Made by a program: the position numbers and the translations under genes. A model generated the notes under the pieces. The model did no database searches. It saw only the letters and a program-made list of their open reading frames with translations, and was not told the DNA's origin. From positions 62,001 to 126,000 of the forward strand of contig NZ_CDBR01000023.1 in NCBI RefSeq assembly GCF_000819685.1: a DNA stretch of 64,000 nucleotides, in the 5' to 3' direction. Below are positions 27,714 through 34,861 of this stretch, piece after piece. The stretch is from Aeromonas allosaccharophila. Lineage in GTDB: Bacteria > Pseudomonadota > Gammaproteobacteria > Enterobacterales > Aeromonadaceae. The stretch's first letter is position 1; every line of letters starts with the position of its first letter.

Positions 27714-28937
27714 CTAGATCATGGCAACCAGCAGGTAGGCGTTGAGGCCGATCACCAGCGCGACGATAAGACGGCCTACTGCCTGGGTGACGGGGTGGTT
27801 GCGATGTTCCCCCATCAGCGCCCGATCGCCGGTCAGCATCAACAGCGGGATCAGGGCCAGCGCGATGCCAAAGCTCAGGATCACCTGACTCAGCACCAGA
27901 ATTTCGGTGGTGTTGAGCCCCATGGCGATCACCACGAAGGCGGGAGCCATGGTGATGGCGCGACGCAGCCAGAGCGGGATGGTAAAGCGGACAAAGCCCT
28001 GCATCACCACTTGCCCGGCCAGGGTACCCACCACAGTAGAGCTGATGCCGGAGGCGACCAGCGAGAGGCCAAACAGCGTCGCCGCCGCCTGACCCAGCAG
28101 CGGGGTGAGGGTCTGGTAGGCGGACTCCAGCTCCGCCACCTGCTGGTGGCCCGAGCTATGAAACGCGGCGGCCGCCATCGCCATCATCGCCAGATTGACG
28201 AAGCCGGCGATGGTCATGGCGATGGCCACATCGACACGGGTGGTGTGCAGCCGCTGGCTGACCGAGCCCTGATCCTGCGTGTGTTGGGTCAGCGCCGAGT
28301 GCAGGTAGATGACGTGGGGCATCACGGTGGCACCGAGCACGCCGGCAGCCAGATAAACGGCATCGCTGTTGGGCAGACCGGGGAAGAGCGCGCCCTCCAG
28401 CAGGCTCGGCAGGTGGGGGCGGGAGAAGATCAGCTCAACGATGTAGGCCGCTGCGACTAACAGCAGCAGGCCGCCGACCACCAACTCCAGCGGTTTCTGG
28501 CCGCGAGATTGCAACATCAGGATCCCCCAGGTCACCACGGCGGTGATACAGGCCCCCTCCAGCAAGGTGACACCAAGCAGCAGCTTGAAGCCGACCGCTG
28601 CGCCGATAAATTCCGCGAGATCGGTGGCCATGGCGATGATCTCTGCCTGCACCCAGTAGGCCCACACCGCCGGTTTCGGCAGTCGGTCGCGAATGTGCTC
28701 CGCCAGATTCTTGCCGGTGACGATGCCGAGCTTGGCCGAGAGGGTCTGCACCACCATGGCCATCAGGTTGGCCCACACCACCACCCACAGCAGCTGGTAG
28801 CCGAAGGTCGAGCCCGCCTGGATATTGGTGGCGAAGTTGCCCGGATCGATGTAACCGATGGCGGCGATAAAGGCAGGCCCGAGCAGGGTCAGTTTGAATT
28901 TGCGGGCCGGGATCGTTGTCGTCAGTGCGGGTTGCAT
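27714..28937 (-). CDS. mntH: Nramp-type Mn(II)/Fe(II) transporter MntH
   Basis: A 407-residue proton-coupled divalent metal importer with about 11 membrane helices. The Nramp signatures are clear: [20 protein letters not shown] with the metal-binding DPGN, and [14 protein letters not shown] in helix 6 (the MPH motif). The ATG at 28937 is preceded by ggaggg. A Fur-box-like palindrome lies about 45 bases upstream of the start, consistent with iron-dependent repression known for E. coli mntH. No MntR-type box was recognised. Confidence 0.96.
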   Translation of the reverse strand: MQPALTTTIPARKFKLTLLGPAFIAAIGYIDPGNFATNIQAGSTFGYQLLWVVVWANLMAMVVQTLSAKLGIVTGKNLAEHIRDRLPKPAVWAYWVQAEIIAMATDLAEFIGAAVGFKLLLGVTLLEGACITAVVTWGILMLQSRGQKPLELVVGGLLLLVAAAYIVELIFSRPHLPSLLEGALFPGLPNSDAVYLAAGVLGATVMPHVIYLHSALTQHTQDQGSVSQRLHTTRVDVAIAMTIAGFVNLAMMAMAAAAFHSSGHQQVAELESAYQTLTPLLGQAAATLFGLSLVASGISSTVVGTLAGQVVMQGFVRFTIPLWLRRAITMAPAFVVIAMGLNTTEILVLSQVILSFGIALALIPLLMLTGDRALMGEHRNHPVTQAVGRLIVALVIGLNAYLLVAMI

Positions 28938-28977
28938 GGCATCACCCTCCATAAGGATATGGAGAGAGAATAGATCT

Positions 28978-28998
28978 AAATGATAACTATTATCAATT
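28978..28998 (-). promoter_or_regulatory. Fur box upstream of mntH
   Basis: TGATAAC-T-ATTATCA at 28981-28995 matches the 7-1-7 Fur consensus TGATAATnATTATCA with one mismatch. It lies 44 bases upstream of the mntH start on its transcribed side. Confidence 0.8.
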
Positions 28999-29044
28999 GG
29001 TCTTTTGTATCATTTCCATCGGGGAAAACATTTGAGGCAGTCAG

Positions 29045-29073
29045 TTGCAGTGAAGGATGTGATTTTGTACAAT
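29045..29073 (+). promoter_or_regulatory. Sigma-70 promoter of the rpsF operon
   Basis: TTGCAG (29045-29050), a 17-base spacer and TACAAT (29068-29073) give a near-consensus promoter. The predicted start lies roughly 95 bases before rpsF, leaving a leader in which ribosomal autoregulation could act. Confidence 0.7.
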
Positions 29074-29174
29074 ATGCCGCCCTAGAAAAGCAGCGACTAA
29101 ACACCTTTATGTTCCTTGCCTCCGAGGTCTGGCTGCACCTGGGCGGAGGCTGAATTAATCCGTAAGGAGCTAAA

Positions 29175-29561
29175 ATGCGTCATTACGAAATCGTCTTCAT
29201 GGTTCATCCGGACCAGAGCGAGCAAGTACCCGGCATGATCGAGCGTTACACCGGCGCTATCACCACCTCCGGTGGCACCATTCATCGCCTGGAAGATTGG
29301 GGCCGTCGTCAGCTGGCTTACCCGATCGACAAACTGCACAAAGCCCACTACGTTCTGATGAACGTAGAAGCAGAGCAAGCCGTTATCGATGAGCTGGAAA
29401 CCAACTTCCGCTTCAACGATGCCGTTATCCGCAACATGATCATGCGCACCAAGCACGCTGTGACTGAAGTTTCTCCGATGGCCAAGGCCAAGGAAGAGCG
29501 TTTTGTCCGTCGTGACGACGAGCGCCGTGAAGAAGCTACTGAAGCTGCTTCCGAAGAGTAA
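29175..29561 (+). CDS. rpsF: 30S ribosomal protein S6
   Basis: A 128-residue ribosomal protein: [21 protein letters not shown], then [24 protein letters not shown] (the S6 signature), and a Glu-rich C-terminal tail that in E. coli is extended by glutamylation. Binds S18 in the small-subunit platform. Ribosome binding site taaggag. First gene of rpsF-rpsR-rplI; priB, present between rpsF and rpsR in E. coli, is missing here. Confidence 0.98.
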   Translation: MRHYEIVFMVHPDQSEQVPGMIERYTGAITTSGGTIHRLEDWGRRQLAYPIDKLHKAHYVLMNVEAEQAVIDELETNFRFNDAVIRNMIMRTKHAVTEVSPMAKAKEERFVRRDDERREEATEAASEE

Positions 29562-29579
29562 TTCTGGATCACTGAATAG

Positions 29580-29822
<243 letters not shown>

Positions 29823-29874
29823 GAATCGGTCCGGCACTTAAGCCTAACTCAACGAAATTTATAGAGGAAAGGTA

Positions 29875-30321
29875 ATGCAAGTTATCCTGCTCGACAAAAT
29901 CGCCAAACTGGGCGGTCTGGGTGATCAAGTCGCTGTTAAAGCTGGCTACGCCCGTAACTATCTGATCCCGCAAGGCAAAGCTGTTATGGCTACCAAGGCT
30001 AACATCGAATCTTTCGATGCTCGCCGTGCTGAACTGGAAGCCAAACTGGCTGCCGGTAAAGCTGCCGCTGAAGAGCGCGCTGCCAAGCTGGCCGAACTGG
30101 CTGCCGTTGTTATCGCCTCCAAATCTGGCGACGAAGGCAAGCTGTTCGGTTCCATCGGTACCCGTGACGTGGCTGAAGCCATCACTGCTGCTGGTGTTGC
30201 TGTTGCCAAGAGCGAAGTCCGTATGGGCAACGTTCTGCGTAACACCGGTGAGTACGAAGTTGCCGTTCAGCTGCACGCTGACGTTAAAGCAACCGTACAG
30301 ATCCAGGTTGTTGCCCTGTAA
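29875..30321 (+). CDS. rplI: 50S ribosomal protein L9
   Basis: A 148-residue protein: [37 protein letters not shown] is the conserved L9 N-terminal RNA-binding domain. A long central helix (residues 41-75) and the C-terminal domain follow. Ribosome binding site agaggaaagg. It is the last gene of the operon and is ended by a strong terminator. Confidence 0.98.
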   Translation: MQVILLDKIAKLGGLGDQVAVKAGYARNYLIPQGKAVMATKANIESFDARRAELEAKLAAGKAAAEERAAKLAELAAVVIASKSGDEGKLFGSIGTRDVAEAITAAGVAVAKSEVRMGNVLRNTGEYEVAVQLHADVKATVQIQVVAL

Positions 30322-30340
30322 TAGCGATTCGCTTTTGCAG

Positions 30341-30374
30341 AAAAAACCCGCGCTCTTGCGCGGGTTTTTTATTT
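30341..30374 (+). terminator. Rho-independent terminator after rplI
   Basis: AAAAAACCCGCGC-TCTT-GCGCGGGTTTTTT, a perfect 13-bp stem with a T run, begins 19 bases after the rplI stop. Confidence 0.96.
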
Positions 30375-30422
30375 TGGGGCCCGGGGGTAGAGTGAAGGTC
30401 TGTTCTGTTGGAGGAGATCTTT

Positions 30423-31166
30423 ATGGCAGCCTGGGTCGAGGGTCGCGTCATCGAACGCATCGAGTGGACACCCACCCTGTTCTCCCTGCGCGTAGCGGCC
30501 GATCTGGCCCCCTACAAGGCAGGTCAATTCACCAAGCTGGCCCTCGAGCAGGGCGATCGCCGCATTCAGCGCGCCTACTCCTTCGTCAATCCTCCCTCTG
30601 CGCCATACCACGAGTTCTATCTAGTCGAGATCCCCAGTGGTGAACTGACCCCCTCGCTCGGCTCGCTGCAAGCCGGTGATACCCTGCTGGTGCAATCCCA
30701 GGCGACCGGCTTCCTGACGCTCGATGAGGTGCCCGCCGGGCGCGATCTCTGGCTGCTCTCGACCGGTACTGCCATCGGTCCGTTCCTCTCCATGCTGGCC
30801 GATGGCGAGGCCTTTAACCGTTTCGAGAATCTGGTGCTGGTACACGGGGTGCGCAAAGGCGAGGAGCTCAGTTATCAGCCACTTATCGCCAGTTTTGCCG
30901 GGCAATATGGCGAACGCTTTCGTTATGTTCCCTTTGTCAGCCGCGAGCCATGGCCCGAGGCGATGGCAGGGCGGATCCCGGCTGCCATCGCCGAAGGTCG
31001 ATTGCAGGCGCGAGTAGGGTTGGGCTTTTCACCCGAGCAGAGCCAGGTGCTGATCTGCGGTAATCCGGAGATGGTGAAAGAGACCCAGCAGACCTTGCTG
31101 GCGCTGGGGTTGGCCAAGAATCTGCGGCGGGCGCCGGGCAATATCAGTGCGGAGAATTACTGGTAA
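30423..31166 (+). CDS. fpr: Ferredoxin--NADP+ reductase
   Basis: A 247-residue FAD enzyme that moves electrons between NADPH and ferredoxin or flavodoxin. It has the FAD motif RAYSFVNPP, the FAD-binding GxxT-like stretch QATGFLTLDEVP, the NADP-binding STGTAIGPFLSML and the C-terminal aromatic end ENYW seen in subclass I bacterial FPRs. The ATG at 30423 follows ggaggagatc. In E. coli Fpr is SoxRS-controlled; no soxbox was identified here. Confidence 0.95.
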   Translation: MAAWVEGRVIERIEWTPTLFSLRVAADLAPYKAGQFTKLALEQGDRRIQRAYSFVNPPSAPYHEFYLVEIPSGELTPSLGSLQAGDTLLVQSQATGFLTLDEVPAGRDLWLLSTGTAIGPFLSMLADGEAFNRFENLVLVHGVRKGEELSYQPLIASFAGQYGERFRYVPFVSREPWPEAMAGRIPAAIAEGRLQARVGLGFSPEQSQVLICGNPEMVKETQQTLLALGLAKNLRRAPGNISAENYW

Positions 31167-31177
31167 AACAACAAGCA

Positions 31178-31196
31178 CAGGGGCATCAAGCCCCTG
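31178..31196 (-). terminator. Hairpin between fpr and the secreted paralogue pair
   Basis: CAGGGGC-ATCAA-GCCCCTG. Read on the minus strand it is followed by a T-rich stretch (tgcttgttgtttta), so it probably terminates the minus-strand pair. Confidence 0.65.
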
Positions 31197-31214
31197 CTGC
31201 ATAAGGAACCGGGG

Positions 31215-31562
31215 TCAGTTCTTCTTGCCGTTGCCCTTGTTCTTGTCATGGTGTTTGTCGTGACCCTGTCCCGGGTTATTGCCGCTGTGGATACTGCGGT
31301 TGTAGTGATCCCGGTACTTGCCATCCATCTTGTCGCAGTTGAGCTTGATCCGGCTGTCGCCGATGCCAAGATCCAGGCAGTTGTCCTGCCACCAGTCGTA
31401 CTCTTTGTCATCCCAGTCGAGATTGAGCTTGATGTCATCGCCGGAGATCTTGATGCCATCACCACTCTTGTTGGGCGGGGCTGCAACAGCGATGCCGTGC
31501 GCCATCAGCAGGGAGAGCAGCAGGGCGTTTTTGTTCAGCATGGTTCTGGTCGGTGCGCTCAT
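31215..31562 (-). CDS. Small secreted protein, NLDWDDK family, copy B
   Basis: A 115-residue product if it starts at 31562 (ggagt 8 bases upstream), or 108 from the inner ATG at 31541. A signal peptide (KNALLLSLLMAHGIAVAA) is followed by KLNLDWDDKEYDWWQDNCLDLGIGDS, two Cys (55 and 69, numbered from the inner ATG) and a His/Lys/Asn-rich tail (GHDKHHDKNKGNGKKN). Numbered from the inner ATG, the core aligns without gaps with the gene just upstream, so the two are tandem paralogues. The product is expected in the periplasm or outside. I recognise no family; the acidic DWDD motif might bind metal, which is speculation. Confidence 0.75.
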   Translation of the reverse strand: MSAPTRTMLNKNALLLSLLMAHGIAVAAPPNKSGDGIKISGDDIKLNLDWDDKEYDWWQDNCLDLGIGDSRIKLNCDKMDGKYRDHYNRSIHSGNNPGQGHDKHHDKNKGNGKKN

Positions 31563-31581
31563 ATTGCAATACTCCATGACA

Positions 31582-31878
31582 TTACTGGTTATTACCCTGA
31601 GGGGCGGAGAGCTGGTTGGTGCTGGGTGGCTGATTGCGGTTCTCTTCATCTTCCAGATTGAATTTGACCGCCTTGCAGTCGGCTGGAGCGGTTTCGCCGA
31701 TCCCCAGATCGAGGCAGTCGTTCTGGGTCCAGCCGAACTGCTTGTCATCCCAGTCCAGATTGAATTTAAGCTCATCGACGGAGAATTCGGAGCCACTGCT
31801 CTCTTGATATTGCTGTGTCGCAGCGGCGCTGCCGCTAATCAGAAGAAGGGAGAGTAGCAAAGTGGTCTTACTGTTCAT
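31582..31878 (-). CDS. Small secreted protein, NLDWDDK family, copy A
   Basis: A 98-residue product from the ATG at 31878 (gagg upstream). A signal peptide (NSKTTLLLSLLLISGSAAA) precedes an acidic linker and the core KFNLDWDDKQFGWTQNDCLDLGIGE with Cys55 and Cys68, then a Gln/Asn/Pro-rich tail. Core residues 40-61 match copy B position by position (NLDWDDK, W50, Q52, CLDLGIG). Copy B starts 19 bases after this stop, so they form a two-gene operon. Tail composition differs sharply between copies. Function unknown. Confidence 0.75.
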   Translation of the reverse strand: MNSKTTLLLSLLLISGSAAATQQYQESSGSEFSVDELKFNLDWDDKQFGWTQNDCLDLGIGETAPADCKAVKFNLEDEENRNQPPSTNQLSAPQGNNQ

Positions 31879-32133
31879 GATGGCCTCGGATAATTGCAAC
31901 GGTGGATGAGTCTACTGATCGGGGCTGAACCCGAGCGGAACCGTAGTGCATCTCACCATTCGATTAAGTCAGGAGGGGATTGTATCGCGTTTCTGCTGCC
32001 GATTTGTCCGTTTTGGTCGCACTCTGGGCAGCTGGTTGTCAATCTGAAGGAATTCAGTCATTTGCCCTTCTCTACGCGGGCTCGACGACTATAATCGGCA
32101 GCCAACTTTTCCTGCACAGCACACCCCTTCATC

Positions 32134-33144
32134 ATGACCACACAGGACTCCTCCGCGCTGCGCTACCCCAAGGGGTGGTTTGCTCTGACGACGGTATACA
32201 GTTTCACCGGGTTGGCCATTCTGGCTTCCATCATCTTCTCCCTGCTGCTGTTCCTCTCCATCGATGACAATCCGCTGATGAAGTGGCTGTTTGGCGGGCT
32301 GGCCATCATTTTCGAACTGGGCAAGTTTTACGTCTGGTACGAGTACGGTGAGCGCAAGGCGCGGCGGGATCTGGGCGGCGCCTTCTGGTCGTTGCTGTTC
32401 TACAGCGTGCTGGCGGCCATCTCCATCGGCGGCAGTATCGGCGGCATCAACAGCGCCACCAACACGGTACTGAGCCAGCAAGCGCGCCACGAGCGGGAGC
32501 TTGCCCGCTTCGACGAGCAGATCGCCAGCATCGAGCGGCAGATCCAGCTCAACGAGGAGGCGGCCCGCAAATATATCGAGCTGGAGCGCATCTCTAGCGG
32601 CGTCTCCTCGTTGCAGCACGCCAACACCAAGCTGCGCTTGCAGCAGGATGAGCTGCGCCAGCAGCGCGATGCCAAGCCGGTCAACGAACAATCCTCCATG
32701 CTGGGACTGATGAGCAGTCTGGCGGACGGGGTGGGGATGAGCATCAGTCAGGTGCAGTTCCTGTTGGTCTGCTTCCTCTCGGTGCTGCTCGACGTGTTTG
32801 GCGCCTTCTTCGTCAGCTTGATCGGCGAGGAGAACCGCTTTCGCCGGATGTGGCGCTGGCAGCGGGAGCAAGCCCGCCTTGAGGCGCAGGAAGCACTGGC
32901 GATGGCGGCCCAGCACGAGCCCATGATGCCCCCAGAGCCTGCTCCCGAGATGCTGGCACAGGTGCGCGGTGCGCTGGTGAGCGGTGAGCTCAAGTGCAGC
33001 AAGCGCTCGGTGGCGCAGGCGCTGTCACTCTCGCTGGAGGAGGTGGATCGGGTGTTCCACCATCTGCTGTCGCAAGGGGTACTGGGGCAGGGGAGTAATC
33101 GCCACTACTACCTCAATCCGGCGCTGGAGCAGCAACCCGGATAA
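32134..33144 (+). CDS. Coiled-coil membrane protein with possible C-terminal winged helix
   Basis: A 336-residue protein I do not recognise. Hydrophobic segments lie at about 18-43, 49-66 and 86-105. A strongly helical charged region with coiled-coil character (about 112-185: HERELARFDEQIASIERQIQ...LRLQQDELRQQRD) is followed by another membrane segment at about 203-232. The C-terminal cytoplasmic part contains SKRSVAQALSLSLEEVDRVFHHLLSQGVLG...HYYLNP, which reads like a winged helix-turn-helix. The ribosome binding site is weak. A bidirectional terminator follows. It could be a membrane-tethered regulator, but this is only suggested by the domain order. Confidence 0.7.
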   Translation: MTTQDSSALRYPKGWFALTTVYSFTGLAILASIIFSLLLFLSIDDNPLMKWLFGGLAIIFELGKFYVWYEYGERKARRDLGGAFWSLLFYSVLAAISIGGSIGGINSATNTVLSQQARHERELARFDEQIASIERQIQLNEEAARKYIELERISSGVSSLQHANTKLRLQQDELRQQRDAKPVNEQSSMLGLMSSLADGVGMSISQVQFLLVCFLSVLLDVFGAFFVSLIGEENRFRRMWRWQREQARLEAQEALAMAAQHEPMMPPEPAPEMLAQVRGALVSGELKCSKRSVAQALSLSLEEVDRVFHHLLSQGVLGQGSNRHYYLNPALEQQPG

Positions 33145-33148
33145 TGAG

Positions 33149-33173
33149 AAGGCCACCGGAACGCGGTGGCCTT
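33149..33173. terminator. Bidirectional terminator hairpin
   Basis: AAGGCCACCG-GAACG-CGGTGGCCTT lies just after the stop at 33144, with tgtcgtt beyond. It sits between convergent genes. Confidence 0.8.
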
Positions 33174-33198
33174 TGTCGTTATCGAGTGGCGGTAGCAC

Positions 33199-33366
33199 TC
33201 AGTGAGTCAGCACCATCATCAGGCTGAGGAAAGCGGCCAGTCCGCCACCGATGCCGATGATCCAGTAAAATCCCTTGGCCCCCTGTTTGAGCGGGATGCG
33301 GAAGTAGAGCAGAAACGCCCACCACCCCAGTGCCAGCAACAGAGGAATAAGAAACATTCGAGCCAT
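33199..33366 (-). CDS. Small two-helix membrane protein
   Basis: A 55-residue protein from the ATG at 33366 (gagga upstream). Two hydrophobic helices (MFLIPLLLALGWWAFLLYF and FYWIIGIGGGLAAFLSLMMVL) are separated by a short basic loop (RIPLKQGAKG). It looks like a genuine small inner membrane protein; no family recognised. It is convergent with the coiled-coil membrane protein and divergent from the oxidoreductase. Confidence 0.65.
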   Translation of the reverse strand: MARMFLIPLLLALGWWAFLLYFRIPLKQGAKGFYWIIGIGGGLAAFLSLMMVLTH

Positions 33367-33422
33367 GGTGTCCTCGCTGTTATTCTGTTGACCCTTGATC
33401 AATCAACAGGATGGATTGTGCA

Positions 33423-34400
33423 ATGACGCAACTACAGATTACCGCATTCGGTGACCCCTCGGTACTCAAGCTCAACCCTTCCCTCGACAAGGTGCCTGCC
33501 GATGGCGAAGTGCGGGTGCGCATCTGCTTTGCGGGGGTCAACCCCATCGATGCCAAAACCCGTGCCGGTCTTGGCTGGGCGGCTGCCCAGAACAAGGACA
33601 AGCTACCCTGGACGCCGGGTTATGACGTCTCCGGCGTGGTGGAGAAGGTGGGCCTCGGGGTGACCTCGCTGGTCGAGGGGGATTTGGTGTGCGGCATGGT
33701 CGGTTTTCCCCTTACCGCAGGTGGCTACGGGGAGTCTGTGGTGGCAAGCGAAGGCGAGCTGGTCAAGCTCGACGGAGTGAGCCTGCAGCAGGGGGCGGCG
33801 CTGCCACTGGCCGGTCTCACCGCCTGGCAGGGGCTGCTTGAGCACGGCGGCCTCCAGAGCGGTCAGCGGGTATTGATCCTCGCCGGTGCCGGTGGTGTCG
33901 GCCATCTGGCGGTGCAGTTTGCCAGCGCCTATGGCGCCGAGGTGGTGGCTACCGCCAGCCCCGACAACCATGGCTTCCTCCATGCTCTGGGGGCGCGCTG
34001 GATGGTGGATTACCACGACGCGAACTGGCCAGCACGGGTGGTGGCAGAGGTCGGCCAGGTCGATCTGGTGCTGGATCTGGTAGGCGGTGAGAGCGGCAAG
34101 GCGGCGCTGGCGTGCGTCAAGTCGGGTGGCCGCCTGGTGACGGTGCCCACCATTACCGCCCAGCAGATCAAGGATGCAGGGGCTGCGGCGGGTATCGAGG
34201 TGGTCGGCATGCTGGTTCACCCTGACCAGAAGCAGTTGAGCCAGATGTTGGTGCTGCTGCGTCAGGGGGAGGTGAAGGTCACCCTCGCCGGTGAGTTCGC
34301 TCTGGCTGAGGGGGCGCTGGCCCATCAGGCTATCGAAGGGGGCCATGTGCGCGGCAAGCTGCTGCTGCGGATGCCTGCGGCCGACGGCTATCCCGGATGA
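33423..34400 (+). CDS. Quinone-oxidoreductase-like MDR family NAD(P)H enzyme
   Basis: A 325-residue medium-chain dehydrogenase/reductase without the structural zinc site. The N-terminal GroES-like domain (VRVCFAGVNPIDAKTR type motif, TPGYDVSGVVEKVG) is followed by the Rossmann fold with LAGAGGVGHLAVQFASAYGAEVVATAS. These enzymes reduce quinones or unsaturated carbonyls with NADPH. The start at 33423 follows aggatgg. It overlaps the yqaA start by 4 bases (ATGA), so the two are translationally coupled. Confidence 0.88.
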   Translation: MTQLQITAFGDPSVLKLNPSLDKVPADGEVRVRICFAGVNPIDAKTRAGLGWAAAQNKDKLPWTPGYDVSGVVEKVGLGVTSLVEGDLVCGMVGFPLTAGGYGESVVASEGELVKLDGVSLQQGAALPLAGLTAWQGLLEHGGLQSGQRVLILAGAGGVGHLAVQFASAYGAEVVATASPDNHGFLHALGARWMVDYHDANWPARVVAEVGQVDLVLDLVGGESGKAALACVKSGGRLVTVPTITAQQIKDAGAAAGIEVVGMLVHPDQKQLSQMLVLLRQGEVKVTLAGEFALAEGALAHQAIEGGHVRGKLLLRMPAADGYPG

Positions 34401-34834
34401 GCGAGATGATGGAGATGGGGCTGGGGTGGCTCTTTTTAAGCGCCTTTACCTCCGCCACCCTGCTGCCCGGCAGCTCCGAAGTGCTGCTGGGGGCCATGGT
34501 GGCCAAGGGGGAGTGGAGCATGGCGAGCCTGCTACTGTGGGCGACGCTGGGCAATACCCTCGGCTCCATGACCACCTGGTGGCTCGGCTGGCTCGCCACC
34601 TTCAAGAAAAAACCGGAAGATTTTCAAGGCCGTGGGGAACAAAAAGCCTTAGGCTGGCTCAAACAACATGGTCACTGGTGTCTGCTGCTTGCCTGGACGC
34701 CGGTGGTCGGTGATGGTCTCTGTCTGTTGGCCGGTTGGCTGCGCCTCTCCTTCTGGCGCTCTCTCATTTTGATCGGGCTCGGCAAATTGTTCCGTTATGC
34801 CCTGGTTTTTCTGCTGGCCAGTCACATTTTCTAG
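34397..34834 (+). CDS. yqaA: YqaA-type membrane protein (DedA/SNARE-associated family)
   Basis: A 145-residue inner membrane protein. It has LFLSAFTSATLLPGSSEVLLGAM, GNTLGSMTTWWLGW and LAWTPVVGDGLCLLAGWLRLSFWRS, the VTT/DedA-like core of E. coli YqaA. In E. coli yqaA lies next to gshA; here gshA is 3 kb downstream with an M16 protease gene between. The VTT fold is associated with lipid scramblase-type activity in other members; YqaA itself is uncharacterised. Confidence 0.88.
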   Translation: MSEMMEMGLGWLFLSAFTSATLLPGSSEVLLGAMVAKGEWSMASLLLWATLGNTLGSMTTWWLGWLATFKKKPEDFQGRGEQKALGWLKQHGHWCLLLAWTPVVGDGLCLLAGWLRLSFWRSLILIGLGKLFRYALVFLLASHIF

Positions 34835-34861
34835 CCTGTTTTTGTCACTCACGAGGTTACC

